This document shows positions 13,698-22,515 of a stretch of 31,088 nucleotides of DNA, one piece after another (position 1 is the first letter of the stretch; each line of letters opens with the position of its first letter). The DNA is from DAOUAM01 sp034433305 (lineage in GTDB: Bacteria > Chloroflexota > Dehalococcoidia > Lucifugimonadales > DAOUAM01). The position numbers and the translations under genes were made by a program. The stretch lies in contig DAOUAM010000044.1 of assembly GCA_034433305.1 (NCBI GenBank), positions 1 through 31,088 of the forward strand, given 5' to 3'. The notes beneath the pieces were generated by a model. The model did not search any database. It was not told the origin of the DNA and saw only the letters and a list, made by a program, of their open reading frames with translations.

Positions 13698-16600
13698 ATG
13701 GAAGCACCACGACATGGGTTGCGCCTGGAACCAGTAACAGGTCCCGCAGTCTCCGAGACGTGGCTCAGGGTGGCCATTCATGTCTATTTGCTGGCCTGCT
13801 TGCCCCTGGCCGCGTTCCTGGCCCACCTGGCCCCCTGGAACAGCAACGCCGTGTTGCATCCTGCCCTGGAGGCGACCGCCTCCATCATGGCCCTGGCTGT
13901 GGGCTGTGTTGCCCTGGCGCGCTACCTCGTCGGCCGGCGCAGCGCCCCATGCCTGCTCCTGGCCGTGGCCTTCCTGGGGGCGGCAGCCCTGGATGGCTAC
14001 AACGCCATCGCCGCTTCTCCCCTGGCACAGGCTGTGTTGCCGCCTGTCCTGGCGTCGCTGGACGCCTGGAGTCCCACTGCCTCGCGCCTTTTTATCGCGC
14101 TGGTGCTGTGGGCTGGCGGCATCGCCCCGGACTCTGGCGGAGAACACAGAGAGTCGGGAGAGGGTGACGCTGGAGGTTTCACCTCGGCCATAGCCCAGTT
14201 GGCGATGGGCACGTTCCTGGCCGCTGTCGCCGTGCCCCTTCTGGAGACCTACCAGGCCGAAGCCCTTGTCCGGCGCCCGCAGGAGCTGCTGGCGGCCTTG
14301 TTCTTCACGCTGGCACTGCTGGGCCATCTGCGCCGGGGCGAAGGGCGCTGGCTTGAGCACTGGCTGGTAGTCTCGCTGGCGCTCAGCCTGGCCTCCCAGG
14401 CAGCCTTTCTGGCCTTTGCCAGGGAGCCTTACGACGCTCTGTCCCTGGGTGGACACCTTCTCAAGCTACTCAGCTATTGTGCCGTCCTGGTGGCACTGCT
14501 CGCCTACCGGCAGCAGCACCCCCCTATATGCAGCCCTTACCGCGTTCCAGGCTGGACGACACTCCCCGGCCTGTCCATGAAGGGGGAGCCGCCACGGCCC
14601 CCTGACAGGCCCTCCCAGCCCGTGACCGAGGAAAGCAGGCTGCTGGTGGAGATAGGGCGGATTTTCAATTCCTCCCTTGATATTGACCAGGTGTTCCAGC
14701 GTTTTGCCAGCAAGGTGAAGGAGCTCATCCCCTGTGACCACGTTATGCTATGCAGGCTTGACCCGGTGAGCCAGCGGCTCCAGGTCACCCACGTGGCCGG
14801 AGTGGATGTACCCGGCCGGCGCGCCGGAGACCAGGTGCCCCTGGAGGCGACACTGACCGGCGAGAGCCTGCGCCTGCGGAAGCCCATGCTTGTCCAGACC
14901 GAAACGAGGGACCAGCTTCCCAGAGAGTTCCCCAGTCTGGTGCCTGTCTTTGAGTCGGGCATCCGGTCCTTTCTGGTGATACCTTTGATTTCCGAGGACC
15001 AGGTCATAGGGGCGCTGAACCTGGGCCTCAGCCGGCCCAGGAGTGACCCGCAGCGGACGCTGGACCTGGCGGAAAGTCTGGGCACGCTGATTGTGGGGTC
15101 AGTGGTCAACTCCCGGCTCCACGACTCCCTGAGGCGGGTGGCCGCAGAGCGCGCCTCGCTGGCCGAGATCGGCAGAATCATCAGCTCGTCCCCAGACATA
15201 GGCCAGGTGTATGAAAGGTTCGCGGAGGAGGTCAGGCGGCTCATCCCTTCGGACCGCGTCGTGATAAGCATCATTGACCAGCAGCGGGAGATGTTCGTTA
15301 ACTCCTATGTCTCCGGCAGCCGCGTAGATGGCAGGGACCAGGGCGCCAGCAGTCCGCTCAGTGGCACCATGACTCAGGAGGTCGTCAACCGTGGCGCCGG
15401 GATAATCTTGCAGAGCAGGGAAGAGGTAGAGGAGTGGGCAAGACGCCTGCCCGGGCTTCAGCCTGTGTACCAGGCTGGCTACTATTCGATGCTTTCGGTG
15501 CCCGTCACATCCAGCGACCAGATAGTAGCTGTGCTGCATCTGGCTACCAGGGACCAGCACGCCTATACTGAGCGAGACCTTGAGCTGGCCGAGCGCATCG
15601 CGCTGCAAATTGGCGGCGCCATCTCCAACTTCAAGCTCAGGCTGCAGCTTCAGCGGGTGGCCCAGGAAAAGGCCTTGCTGGCCGAGATAGGCCGCGCGGT
15701 GGCGTCGCTCCAGGACTTCGATGAGTTGTGTCAGCGCATCGCGGAGGAAGTGCGCCAGGTCATTCCCTTCGACCGCATCACCATCAGCCTGGCGGACCCT
15801 CGCACCGGCGCGGTGCGGAACATCTACCGGCAAAGCCTTGTGGTGCCTGACCAGGAAGAGACGCACCCGGGTGTGGAAGTCGTGGCCCGGGAAGTCATCC
15901 GCACCGGCTCCCCGCTGCTGCTCCAGTCCGAGGACAATGCCGCTCCTGACCTGGCCTGCTGCTTCTGTGATGGCTTCCACTCGCTGATGTCTGTCCCGCT
16001 GGTGCTGAAGGACAAGGTCATTGGCACCATGGCCCTGTGGTCCCTCAGGAGCTACGCCTATACCTCGCTGGACCTGGCCCTGATGGAGAACATCGCCACT
16101 CAGGTGGCCGGGGCCATCTTCAACGCCCAGCTTTATGCCGAGCGCCAGATGGCGGAAGCGGCGCTGCGGCAGAGCTTCAAGCTCTACCGCACCCTTATCG
16201 AGACCTCTCCTGACGCCGTGGTGGTGACCGACCTTTCGTCCAGGGTGCTGATGTTTAACCAGCAGGCGCTGTCCCTGTTCGGGTATGAGAAGGCCGAGGA
16301 CGCCCTGGGTGCCCTGGGCATGGACATTATCGTGCCGGAGGACCGCGACCGCGCCCTTGCGGACGCCCAGACGACCATCGCCACGGGCAGCCTCAAGGAA
16401 GCCCAGTACATAATGCTCAAGAAGGACGGCTCACGCTTCTCAGCAGAGGTAAGCACCTCACTGATAAGGGATGCCCAGGGCAACCCCAAGGCTTTCCTCT
16501 GCGTTGTCCGCGATGTCACGCGGCGCAAGGAGGCCGAGGCCCAGATAAGGGCATCCCTGAGAGAGAAGGACATCCTGTTACGGGAGATACACCACAGGGT

Positions 16601-17171
16601 CAAGAACAATATGCAGGTGGTGTCCAGCCTCCTGGACCTGCAGGCTGCTTCCATAAATGACGCGCGCGTGCAGCAGGCCTTCGCCGAGCTGAGCATGCGA
16701 GTCAAGTGCATGGCCCTGGTACAGGACCTGCTCTATGAGTCGGCCAACCTGGCCCGCATAGACTTCTCCCAGTACATAGAGAACCTGAAGTCTCTTCTCC
16801 TGGCCGCTTATCCCATGGACCCTCAGGCCGTGGACTTCGAAGTAAACGTGGAGGGCGCGCAACTGGACGTGGACGCGGCCATGTACTGCGGACTGATCAT
16901 CAGCGAGCTGGTGATGAACTCCCTGAGGCACGCCTTCCCGGGCAAGCGGGAAGGCAGGGTCCGCGTCAGCCTGGCGCCCCGCGATCAGGACACCTTCAGC
17001 CTGGAGGTCAGCGACAATGGCGTTGGCCCAGGCCCAGACGTTGACCTTATGACCGCCAGTACCCTGGGCCTGAGCCTGGTCAGGATGCTTGCCAAAAAGC
17101 TGAAAGCCACCATAGGGTTTGACACTTCCAGAGGCACGACCTTCAGGATGGTCTTTCCCAGGCCGACCTGA
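13698..17171 (+). CDS. Membrane sensor histidine kinase: multi-TM sensor, three GAF domains, PAS, HisKA_2-type kinase
   Basis: The 1157-residue protein has an N-terminal membrane part (about 22-272, seven or eight hydrophobic segments, ending GGHLLKLLSYCAVLVALLAY, which resembles MASE3-like sensor domains); GAF 1 (about 325-485), GAF 2 (487-655) and GAF 3 (660-815), each introduced by L-A/V-E-I-G-R; a PAS domain (about 825-945); a HisKA_2 dimerisation domain with REIHHRVKNNMQVVSSLL (phospho-acceptor H965); and a C-terminal ATPase domain with ELVMNSLRHAF (N box) and DNGVGPG. HisKA_2 kinases usually phosphorylate separate receivers. The three GAFs share the same opening motif and look like internal duplications. 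The ATG at 13698 has AGGGG upstream; a TTG two codons earlier is possible. The receiver-kinase hybrid begins 73 bases downstream and is the natural partner. Confidence 0.9.
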   Translation: MEAPRHGLRLEPVTGPAVSETWLRVAIHVYLLACLPLAAFLAHLAPWNSNAVLHPALEATASIMALAVGCVALARYLVGRRSAPCLLLAVAFLGAAALDGYNAIAASPLAQAVLPPVLASLDAWSPTASRLFIALVLWAGGIAPDSGGEHRESGEGDAGGFTSAIAQLAMGTFLAAVAVPLLETYQAEALVRRPQELLAALFFTLALLGHLRRGEGRWLEHWLVVSLALSLASQAAFLAFAREPYDALSLGGHLLKLLSYCAVLVALLAYRQQHPPICSPYRVPGWTTLPGLSMKGEPPRPPDRPSQPVTEESRLLVEIGRIFNSSLDIDQVFQRFASKVKELIPCDHVMLCRLDPVSQRLQVTHVAGVDVPGRRAGDQVPLEATLTGESLRLRKPMLVQTETRDQLPREFPSLVPVFESGIRSFLVIPLISEDQVIGALNLGLSRPRSDPQRTLDLAESLGTLIVGSVVNSRLHDSLRRVAAERASLAEIGRIISSSPDIGQVYERFAEEVRRLIPSDRVVISIIDQQREMFVNSYVSGSRVDGRDQGASSPLSGTMTQEVVNRGAGIILQSREEVEEWARRLPGLQPVYQAGYYSMLSVPVTSSDQIVAVLHLATRDQHAYTERDLELAERIALQIGGAISNFKLRLQLQRVAQEKALLAEIGRAVASLQDFDELCQRIAEEVRQVIPFDRITISLADPRTGAVRNIYRQSLVVPDQEETHPGVEVVAREVIRTGSPLLLQSEDNAAPDLACCFCDGFHSLMSVPLVLKDKVIGTMALWSLRSYAYTSLDLALMENIATQVAGAIFNAQLYAERQMAEAALRQSFKLYRTLIETSPDAVVVTDLSSRVLMFNQQALSLFGYEKAEDALGALGMDIIVPEDRDRALADAQTTIATGSLKEAQYIMLKKDGSRFSAEVSTSLIRDAQGNPKAFLCVVRDVTRRKEAEAQIRASLREKDILLREIHHRVKNNMQVVSSLLDLQAASINDARVQQAFAELSMRVKCMALVQDLLYESANLARIDFSQYIENLKSLLLAAYPMDPQAVDFEVNVEGAQLDVDAAMYCGLIISELVMNSLRHAFPGKREGRVRVSLAPRDQDTFSLEVSDNGVGPGPDVDLMTASTLGLSLVRMLAKKLKATIGFDTSRGTTFRMVFPRPT

Positions 17172-17244
17172 AGCAGGGCTGACATGGCCCTTCCGGCGCA
17201 GTAGAGCTCTAAGTCCAGGCCTGAACAGGCCGTGGGAGGTGAAC

Positions 17245-18879
17245 ATGTTGAGGGGCACGACTGATAAGTTCCATGGGACCATCATGTCCGGCACGGGAAA
17301 GGGGGAGCAGCCCACACAGACTGAAGCCGTTATGCAGCCAGGTAGTCCGGAAAGCCCCAAGGTGATCACCAGCGTCAAGGTGCTGGTGGTGGAGGACGAG
17401 CCTGTCGTGGCTGCCAGCATAAGGCACACCCTGCGCGGCCTGGGCTACGACGTGCCAGCCATGGCCTCGTCGGCCAACGAGGCCATCGCCAAGGTCGCCG
17501 AGTGCCACCCGGACCTGGTGCTTATGGATATACGCCTGGAGGGCGAGATTGACGGAGTCGAGGCGGCGGAGCCGATCCGCAGCGAGTTCAACGTCCCCAT
17601 CGTTTACCTGACCGCCTACGCCGACGAGGCAACTATCCAGAGGGCCAAGCTGACCGAGCCTTACGGCTACATACTGAAGCCCTTTGGCGCCAGGGAGCTT
17701 GCGGCGGCCGTGGAGGTCGCCCTCTACAAGCACAGGATGGAGATGATTGTGAAGGAGCGGGAGCGGCAACTCTCCACCCTGCTCAAGTGCATGGGCGACG
17801 CGGTGGTCACCATCGGCGAACAGCGCCTGGTGAACTATCTCAACCCGGCGGCGGAGAAGCTCACGGGCTGGCGCAGCCAGGACGCCAGGGGCAAGAGGCT
17901 GACCGAGGTGCTGAACATCACCGACCAGCAAGCCGAGTTCCTGCTGTCCCGTTCCACCGAGCAGGAAGGCGACGAGGATGACCTGACCATCCGGGTCACC
18001 CACGAGTTCACCCTGCTGACGCGCGATGGAGTGGAAAGGAACGTGGACATCAGCGGCGCCCCCATGACCGATGGCAAGGGCAAGGTCAGCGGGGCCATCC
18101 TGGTCCTGCGGGACATCACCAGCCGCCGGCAACTGGAGGAGCAGCTCCTCCAGGCACGTCAGCTTGAAAAGACGACGGCCATGGCCAGCCGCACGGCCCA
18201 CGAGTTCAACAAGATGCTGCGTGCCGTCCTCAGCTATGCCCAGATGGGCGTCATTTCCATGCTCCCTCCTGACAGCCTGCGCGCATACCTGCAGGATATC
18301 AAGGAGGAGGCCGACCGCATCCCGGTGCTCATCCAGCAGATCATGAGCTTTCCGCAGGGCCGGTCCACCGAGAAGGTGCTGGCCAACCTCAATGACCTCG
18401 TGAGCAGCGCCAACTTTGTTATCCAGGGCCTCATAGGCGAGGATATCGAGCTGACTGTGGGCCTGCAGGCGAGCAGGCCGTGGGTCCAGGTACATCCAGG
18501 CCAGGTACACCAGATACTGATGAACATGGCCTCCAACGCCAAGGATGCCATGCCCACCGGCGGCAAGCTCACCATTCGGACGGCTGACGTCACCCTGGAC
18601 TCCAGCTTCACCGACCGCAACCCCGACGCCATACCGGGCGACTACGTGATGCTCACCATCAGCGATACGGGTGTCGGCATTCCCGAGAGCGTCAAGCCGC
18701 ATATCTTCGAGCGGTTCTTCTCCACCAAGGAGTCGGGGCTGGGCCTGGGCCTGTCCACCTGCTACGAGATTGTGAAGCGGCACAACGGCTACATACTGGT
18801 GCATAGCGAGCCGGGCCAGGGCACCACCTTCGAGGTCTATTTCCCCAGGGCCGATGGGCCAGAGCGGCCAGCCCGCTAA
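17245..18879 (+). CDS. Receiver-PAS-histidine kinase hybrid
   Basis: The 544-residue soluble protein begins with a receiver domain (about 44-165; acidic pair E50/D51, phospho-acceptor D95 in VLMDIRLEG, and LKPF). Then follow a PAS domain (about 172-290, ending LVLRDITSRRQLEEQL), a dimerisation domain with H319 in TAHEFNKML, and an ATPase domain with N box (ILMNMASNAKDAMP), SDTGVGIPE and GLGLGLSTCYEIV. The H box is HEFN where the related group usually has HDFNN. The ATG at 17245 has GGGAGGTGA seven bases upstream, decisive against an upstream in-frame start at 17119. It probably receives phosphate from the upstream HisKA_2 kinase and passes the signal on by its own kinase domain. No DNA-binding output is present in either protein. 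A terminator hairpin follows. Confidence 0.9.
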   Translation: MLRGTTDKFHGTIMSGTGKGEQPTQTEAVMQPGSPESPKVITSVKVLVVEDEPVVAASIRHTLRGLGYDVPAMASSANEAIAKVAECHPDLVLMDIRLEGEIDGVEAAEPIRSEFNVPIVYLTAYADEATIQRAKLTEPYGYILKPFGARELAAAVEVALYKHRMEMIVKERERQLSTLLKCMGDAVVTIGEQRLVNYLNPAAEKLTGWRSQDARGKRLTEVLNITDQQAEFLLSRSTEQEGDEDDLTIRVTHEFTLLTRDGVERNVDISGAPMTDGKGKVSGAILVLRDITSRRQLEEQLLQARQLEKTTAMASRTAHEFNKMLRAVLSYAQMGVISMLPPDSLRAYLQDIKEEADRIPVLIQQIMSFPQGRSTEKVLANLNDLVSSANFVIQGLIGEDIELTVGLQASRPWVQVHPGQVHQILMNMASNAKDAMPTGGKLTIRTADVTLDSSFTDRNPDAIPGDYVMLTISDTGVGIPESVKPHIFERFFSTKESGLGLGLSTCYEIVKRHNGYILVHSEPGQGTTFEVYFPRADGPERPAR

Positions 18880-18904
18880 CGGCCTTCCGCAGAGGCCAGG
18901 CCAG

Positions 18905-18950
18905 CCCTATCGCCGGGAGAGGCGCTATTACCCCCTCTCGGCGATAGGGG
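18905..18950. terminator. Bidirectional terminator-like hairpin
   Basis: CCCTATCGCC (18905-18914) pairs with GGCGATAGGG (18940-18949); the stem continues inward through GAGAGG/CCTCTC with one unpaired G. It lies between the convergent hybrid-kinase and LLM-oxidoreductase genes. Confidence 0.7.
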
Positions 18951-18984
18951 TACGGGCTTTGCCAGCTCTCGGTCTTGAGGCGCG

Positions 18985-19863
18985 CTAGCCGCCGGCCGCG
19001 TCGGCTACCACGTCCTTGAAGCGCTTGATGGCCTCTATGTGGGCGCCAGGTGATGGCAGGCCCGCCCTCATGGTGTTCACCGCCAGGTGAGTCAGGCCCA
19101 GGCCCTTGAGCAGCGTTGCCTGCCTGGCCCACTCGGCTTCCTGGCGATTGCCTATGCTTATCCAGGTCTCCATGCCAAAGCTGGCAGGCTCCCGTCCGGC
19201 CTCGGCAAGATAGGTGTGCAGCCTGGCGACCATCTCCCGCGCGTCGTCGCCTGGCCGGAACAGCGGGAACCAGCCGTCCCCGACGCGGGCGACGCGGCGC
19301 AGCACGCGGTCGTCCCTGCCGCCCAGCCATATGGGGATGGGCTTCTGGACAGGCAGGGGGTTAATCCCCGCATCGGTGACTCTGTGCCATTTCCCCTGGA
19401 AGGTGACCAGGTCGCTGGTCCACAGCCTGCGCAGCAGGTCAATCTGCTCCTCGCAGCGCCGTCCGCGGTTGTGGAAGTCCTCGCCCAGCGCCTCGTACTC
19501 CACGTCGTTCCAGCCGATGCCGATGCCCAGTCTCAGCCTCCCTCCAGTCAGGAGGTCCACCTCCGCCGCCTGCTTGGCCACCAGCACCGTCTGCCGCTGT
19601 GGCAGTATCAGTATGCCCGTCACCAGCTCCAGCCGACTGGTGAGGCCCGCCAGGTAGCCAAAGAGGACCATCGGCTCGTGGAACATGTCGGTATGCCGGT
19701 ACGCTCCAGACCATCCTGGCCGGCTGGCGGCGTTGGCGCCCACTACGTGGTCGAAGGTCACCAGGTGGTCGTAGCCCAGCGACTCGGCGGCCTGGGCGTA
19801 ATCGCGTACGGCTATGGGGTCCGCGCCGATCTCGGTCTGCGGGAAGACGACGCCTAATCGCAT
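18985..19863 (-). CDS. LLM-class flavin-dependent oxidoreductase
   Basis: The 292-residue protein has the luciferase-like TIM barrel: MRLGVVFPQTEIGADP at the start, AQAAESLGYDHLVTFDH, TGILILPQRQTVLVAKQAAEVDLLTGGRLRLGIGIGWN (about 85-120) and PIPIWLGGRDD, matching the group often annotated as F420-dependent (Rv2161c-like). FMN or F420 use cannot be separated by eye. The start at 19863 has AGGAGG about six bases upstream; the longer open frame to 20226 runs into the divergent gene and is not real. Such enzymes oxidise small organic compounds, and lineages of SAR202 carry many of them. It is transcribed divergently from the amidohydrolase gene with 130 bases between, which suggests joint control and a joint degradative route. 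Confidence 0.88.
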   Translation of the reverse strand: MRLGVVFPQTEIGADPIAVRDYAQAAESLGYDHLVTFDHVVGANAASRPGWSGAYRHTDMFHEPMVLFGYLAGLTSRLELVTGILILPQRQTVLVAKQAAEVDLLTGGRLRLGIGIGWNDVEYEALGEDFHNRGRRCEEQIDLLRRLWTSDLVTFQGKWHRVTDAGINPLPVQKPIPIWLGGRDDRVLRRVARVGDGWFPLFRPGDDAREMVARLHTYLAEAGREPASFGMETWISIGNRQEAEWARQATLLKGLGLTHLAVNTMRAGLPSPGAHIEAIKRFKDVVADAAGG

Positions 19864-19945
19864 GAATTCCTCCTGGTGTTGGCAACTCCGGGAGCGAGGC
19901 CGCAGGCGTGCCGCTAACATGGGCGCTCCAGGGTATTTATGATGT

Positions 19946-19951
19946 ATTATA
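19946..19951 (-). promoter_or_regulatory. Probable -10 element for the LLM oxidoreductase gene
   Basis: On the minus strand this reads TATAAT, directly preceded by CTG, 83 bases from the start codon. No convincing -35 is visible. The surrounding 20 bases are strikingly AT-rich for this DNA and may also serve the divergent gene. Confidence 0.4.
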
Positions 19952-19993
19952 CAGCCTGCCAGGTGCGCAAGAACACTAACCAGCGAGGGCAGC

Positions 19994-21430
19994 ATGGCCA
20001 GGTACGACCTTATCATCAGTGGCGGCACAGTCCTTGACCCGGCCAACGGGTACGAGGGCACCAGCGACGTGGGTATCAAGGCGGGCAGGATCGAGCAGGT
20101 GGGGCCAGACCTGGACCCCTTCGACGCCGAGGACGTCATAGACGCCACCGGCAAATGGGTGATGCCCGGACAGATAGACACCCATGCCCACGTGGCCGGG
20201 CTGTCCCGGCGATGGGACCCGGCCATCGGCTACGCCATGCTGGCCCAGGCAGGCACCACCACCGTGCTGGACATGGGCGGGACCGGCCCGGGCCTGATGG
20301 ACGGCATCAAGCGCAAAGGGGCCGGGCTGAACGTCGCCGGGCTGTTCGCTCTCATCCCCGGCACCACCATTCCCAACGACAACCCCAGCGTGTCGCAGCT
20401 ACGAGACATGGTGGCCGGCGCGCTGCGCCAGGGCTGCCTGGGTGTCAAAATGCTGGGCGGCTACTACCCCTTCTCGCCGGAGAAGACCTCTGACATCATC
20501 CGGGCCTGCAACGAGCAGCGGGCCTACGTGGCTTACCACGTAGGCAGCAAGGAGTCCGGCAGCCACCTGGGGGGCGTCAGGGAGCTGCCGGCCATCGTCG
20601 GTGCAGGCCGGCTCCACGTTTGCCACGTCAACTCCTACTGCCGGGGCGTCATAGCCCAGCCGCAGGCCGAGTGCGAGGAGGCCCTGGCCGTCCTGGAGTC
20701 CATGAAGGGCCAGCTTAACTCGGAGGCCTACCACGCCGTGCCCAACGGCACCAATGGCCGGTGCGACCGTGAGGGCGAGGTGATAGCCGACGTGCCGCGC
20801 AACTGCCTGCGGCTCAGGGGCTACCCGCCCACCAGAGAAGGCATGCGGCAGGCCATCCTGGACGGCTATGCCTCGGTGCTGGCACAGAAGGGAGGGCGCA
20901 TAGTCTATGTGAAGGGCCAGGAGGCGCTCCGCCTCTTCGAGGAGGCAGACACCGACGTGGGCATGAGCTTTCCAGTGAACCTGCCCTCCTCCGCCTTCCG
21001 GCTCACCACGGCGAAAGACCGGGCCGGCCAGTTCGTGGTGGACGCCGTCAGCACCGATGGTGGGTCGCACCCCCGCAACATCGCCATCCAGAGCACCATG
21101 GCGCTGGTGCAGTTCGGCGCGCTCACACCCATGGAAATGGCCGCCAAGCTGTCCTGGATGCCCGCCAGGATGCTGGGCCTGCTGACCAAGGGCCACCTCT
21201 CCCCTGGCGCCGACGCCGATATCACCATCCTGGACCCGCAAGCTAACCAGCCGGTCATGGCCCTGGTGGCTGGCAAGGTGATCATGGTGGATGGCCGCGT
21301 GGTAGGTACGGGCGGCACGCTGCTGGTGACCGCCGCCGGAGAGCGGGCCGCCAGGGACAGCGGCCTGCCCTACCGTGTCCTGGACCTGGCGCAGAGCAAG
21401 CTGTACGCAGGGTACTCCCACGTCACCTAG
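19994..21430 (+). CDS. Metal-dependent amidohydrolase (dihydroorotase/hydantoinase-like)
   Basis: The 478-residue protein has the amidohydrolase layout: a small beta sandwich formed by both ends (DLIISGGTVLDPANG; LSPGADADITILDP) around a TIM barrel. Metal ligands can be followed: H64 and H66 in QIDTHAHV, K152 (CLGVKML, the likely carboxylated lysine), H182 (YHVGS), H211 (CHVNS) and D355 (VSTDGG). A full binuclear site is therefore present, as in hydantoinases, D-aminoacylases and dihydroorotases. It should hydrolyse a cyclic or linear amide; the substrate is not evident. GAGGG lies upstream of the ATG. The divergent LLM oxidoreductase suggests a shared catabolic job. Confidence 0.85.
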   Translation: MARYDLIISGGTVLDPANGYEGTSDVGIKAGRIEQVGPDLDPFDAEDVIDATGKWVMPGQIDTHAHVAGLSRRWDPAIGYAMLAQAGTTTVLDMGGTGPGLMDGIKRKGAGLNVAGLFALIPGTTIPNDNPSVSQLRDMVAGALRQGCLGVKMLGGYYPFSPEKTSDIIRACNEQRAYVAYHVGSKESGSHLGGVRELPAIVGAGRLHVCHVNSYCRGVIAQPQAECEEALAVLESMKGQLNSEAYHAVPNGTNGRCDREGEVIADVPRNCLRLRGYPPTREGMRQAILDGYASVLAQKGGRIVYVKGQEALRLFEEADTDVGMSFPVNLPSSAFRLTTAKDRAGQFVVDAVSTDGGSHPRNIAIQSTMALVQFGALTPMEMAAKLSWMPARMLGLLTKGHLSPGADADITILDPQANQPVMALVAGKVIMVDGRVVGTGGTLLVTAAGERAARDSGLPYRVLDLAQSKLYAGYSHVT

Positions 21431-21579
21431 TTGTCACAGCCCGGAAAGCCCTGTGCTGGTGAAGCCTCCTGTAAGTTTGAGGCCGGGCCAGGCAGCCACT
21501 CGACACAGACAGCCCGTGGGGCGTCGCTTTGGCTAGGTCATCCCTCCAGGCTGCCACGTATGCCGCAACGCACACTCCA

Positions 21580-21606
21580 TTGACTATGATATATGCTGCC
21601 TATTAA
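21580..21606 (+). promoter_or_regulatory. Possible promoter for the ABC importer operon
   Basis: TTGACT (21580-21585), a 15-base spacer and TATTAA (21601-21606), 43 bases upstream of the binding-protein start, in an AT-rich patch (21578-21630). The spacer is short. Confidence 0.35.
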
Positions 21607-21648
21607 ACTTCTAAATCGTCAATTTCAGCGGTCTGGTGTGATACGCCC

Positions 21649-22515
21649 ATGTCCAGGTGGCTACTGTTGGCAATTGCAGCGGTGGCGGCCGCGCTGGTAG
21701 CGTGCGGCGGCCGAGTGGAAGAGACCTTCAAGGTCGCAGGCATTCCGGAGCAGAACGCCAGCGTCCTCGTCCAGAGGTACCAGGCCCTCACCTCCTACCT
21801 GGAGAAGGAGTTGGGTGTAAAAGTCGAGTACGTGCCCACGGTGGACTACGCCGCGACGGTCACCGCCTTCAAGGAAGGCGAGGTCCACATGGCCTGGTTC
21901 GGTGGACTGACGGGCGTGCAGGCCAGGCTCCTGGTGCCCGACTCCGAGGCCATCGCCCAGAGGCCGCGCGACGCCGAGTTCCACTCCAGGTTCATCGCCC
22001 AGGCCGGCCTGCCCGTGGACAGCCTGGAGGACCTGAAGGGACTTACCTTCACCTTCGGCAGCGAAAGCTCCACCTCCGGCCACCTGATGCCCAGGTACTT
22101 CCTGAAGCAGGCTGGCATTGACCCGGACAGGGACTTCAATGGCCCACCCAATTTCTCCGGCTCCCACGACAAGACCTGGAAGCTGGTGGAGAGTGGCGCC
22201 TTCCAGGCCGGCGTGCTGGACGAGGCAGTCTGGGAGAGGGCGGTGAGGGAGGGCCAGGTGGACACCAGCCAGGTCAGGGCCTTCTACACCACGCCCCCAT
22301 ACTACGACTACCACTGGACCATCCGGGGCGACGTGGACGAGACCTTCGGCAGCGGCTTCAAGGAGAAGGTGAGACAGGCGCTGCTGAAGCTGGACGGCAC
22401 CAATCACCAGGAGGTGGTGGGCCTGTTTGCCACCGACCGTTTCGTGGAGACCCGCAACGACAACTACCGGGCCATCCAGGAGGTGGCCGCGTCGCTAGGC
22501 ATCATTCAGCAATGA
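21649..22515 (+). CDS. PhnD-superfamily ABC transporter substrate-binding lipoprotein, putative selenate type
   Basis: The 288-residue protein has a lipoprotein signal with lipobox L-V-A-C (C19) and should be tethered outside the membrane. The mature part is a PhnD/PtxB-like periplasmic-binding fold: QALTSYLEKELGVKVEYVPTVDY, then EVHMAWFGGLTGVQAR, TFGSESSTSGHLMPRYFLKQAG, FSGSHDKTWKLVESGAFQAGVLDEAVWE and YYDYHW. From memory, this motif set is that of the group named 'putative selenate ABC transporter substrate-binding protein', distinct from phosphonate binders. Selenate uptake is inference; phosphite or phosphonate remain possible. There is no clear Shine-Dalgarno site at the ATG. It is the first gene of a four-gene operon with overlapping ends. 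Confidence 0.8.
   Translation: MSRWLLLAIAAVAAALVACGGRVEETFKVAGIPEQNASVLVQRYQALTSYLEKELGVKVEYVPTVDYAATVTAFKEGEVHMAWFGGLTGVQARLLVPDSEAIAQRPRDAEFHSRFIAQAGLPVDSLEDLKGLTFTFGSESSTSGHLMPRYFLKQAGIDPDRDFNGPPNFSGSHDKTWKLVESGAFQAGVLDEAVWERAVREGQVDTSQVRAFYTTPPYYDYHWTIRGDVDETFGSGFKEKVRQALLKLDGTNHQEVVGLFATDRFVETRNDNYRAIQEVAASLGIIQQ

Noticed and set aside
17209..18804. 531-codon minus-strand open frame opposite the hybrid kinase
   Set aside because: Antisense to an intact receiver-PAS-kinase; its translation is low-complexity and His/Gln/Leu-rich.
19864..20226. Upstream extension of the LLM oxidoreductase frame to 413 residues
   Set aside because: It would run through the promoter region into the divergent amidohydrolase gene; the ATG at 19863 has a strong ribosome site and matches the family start.
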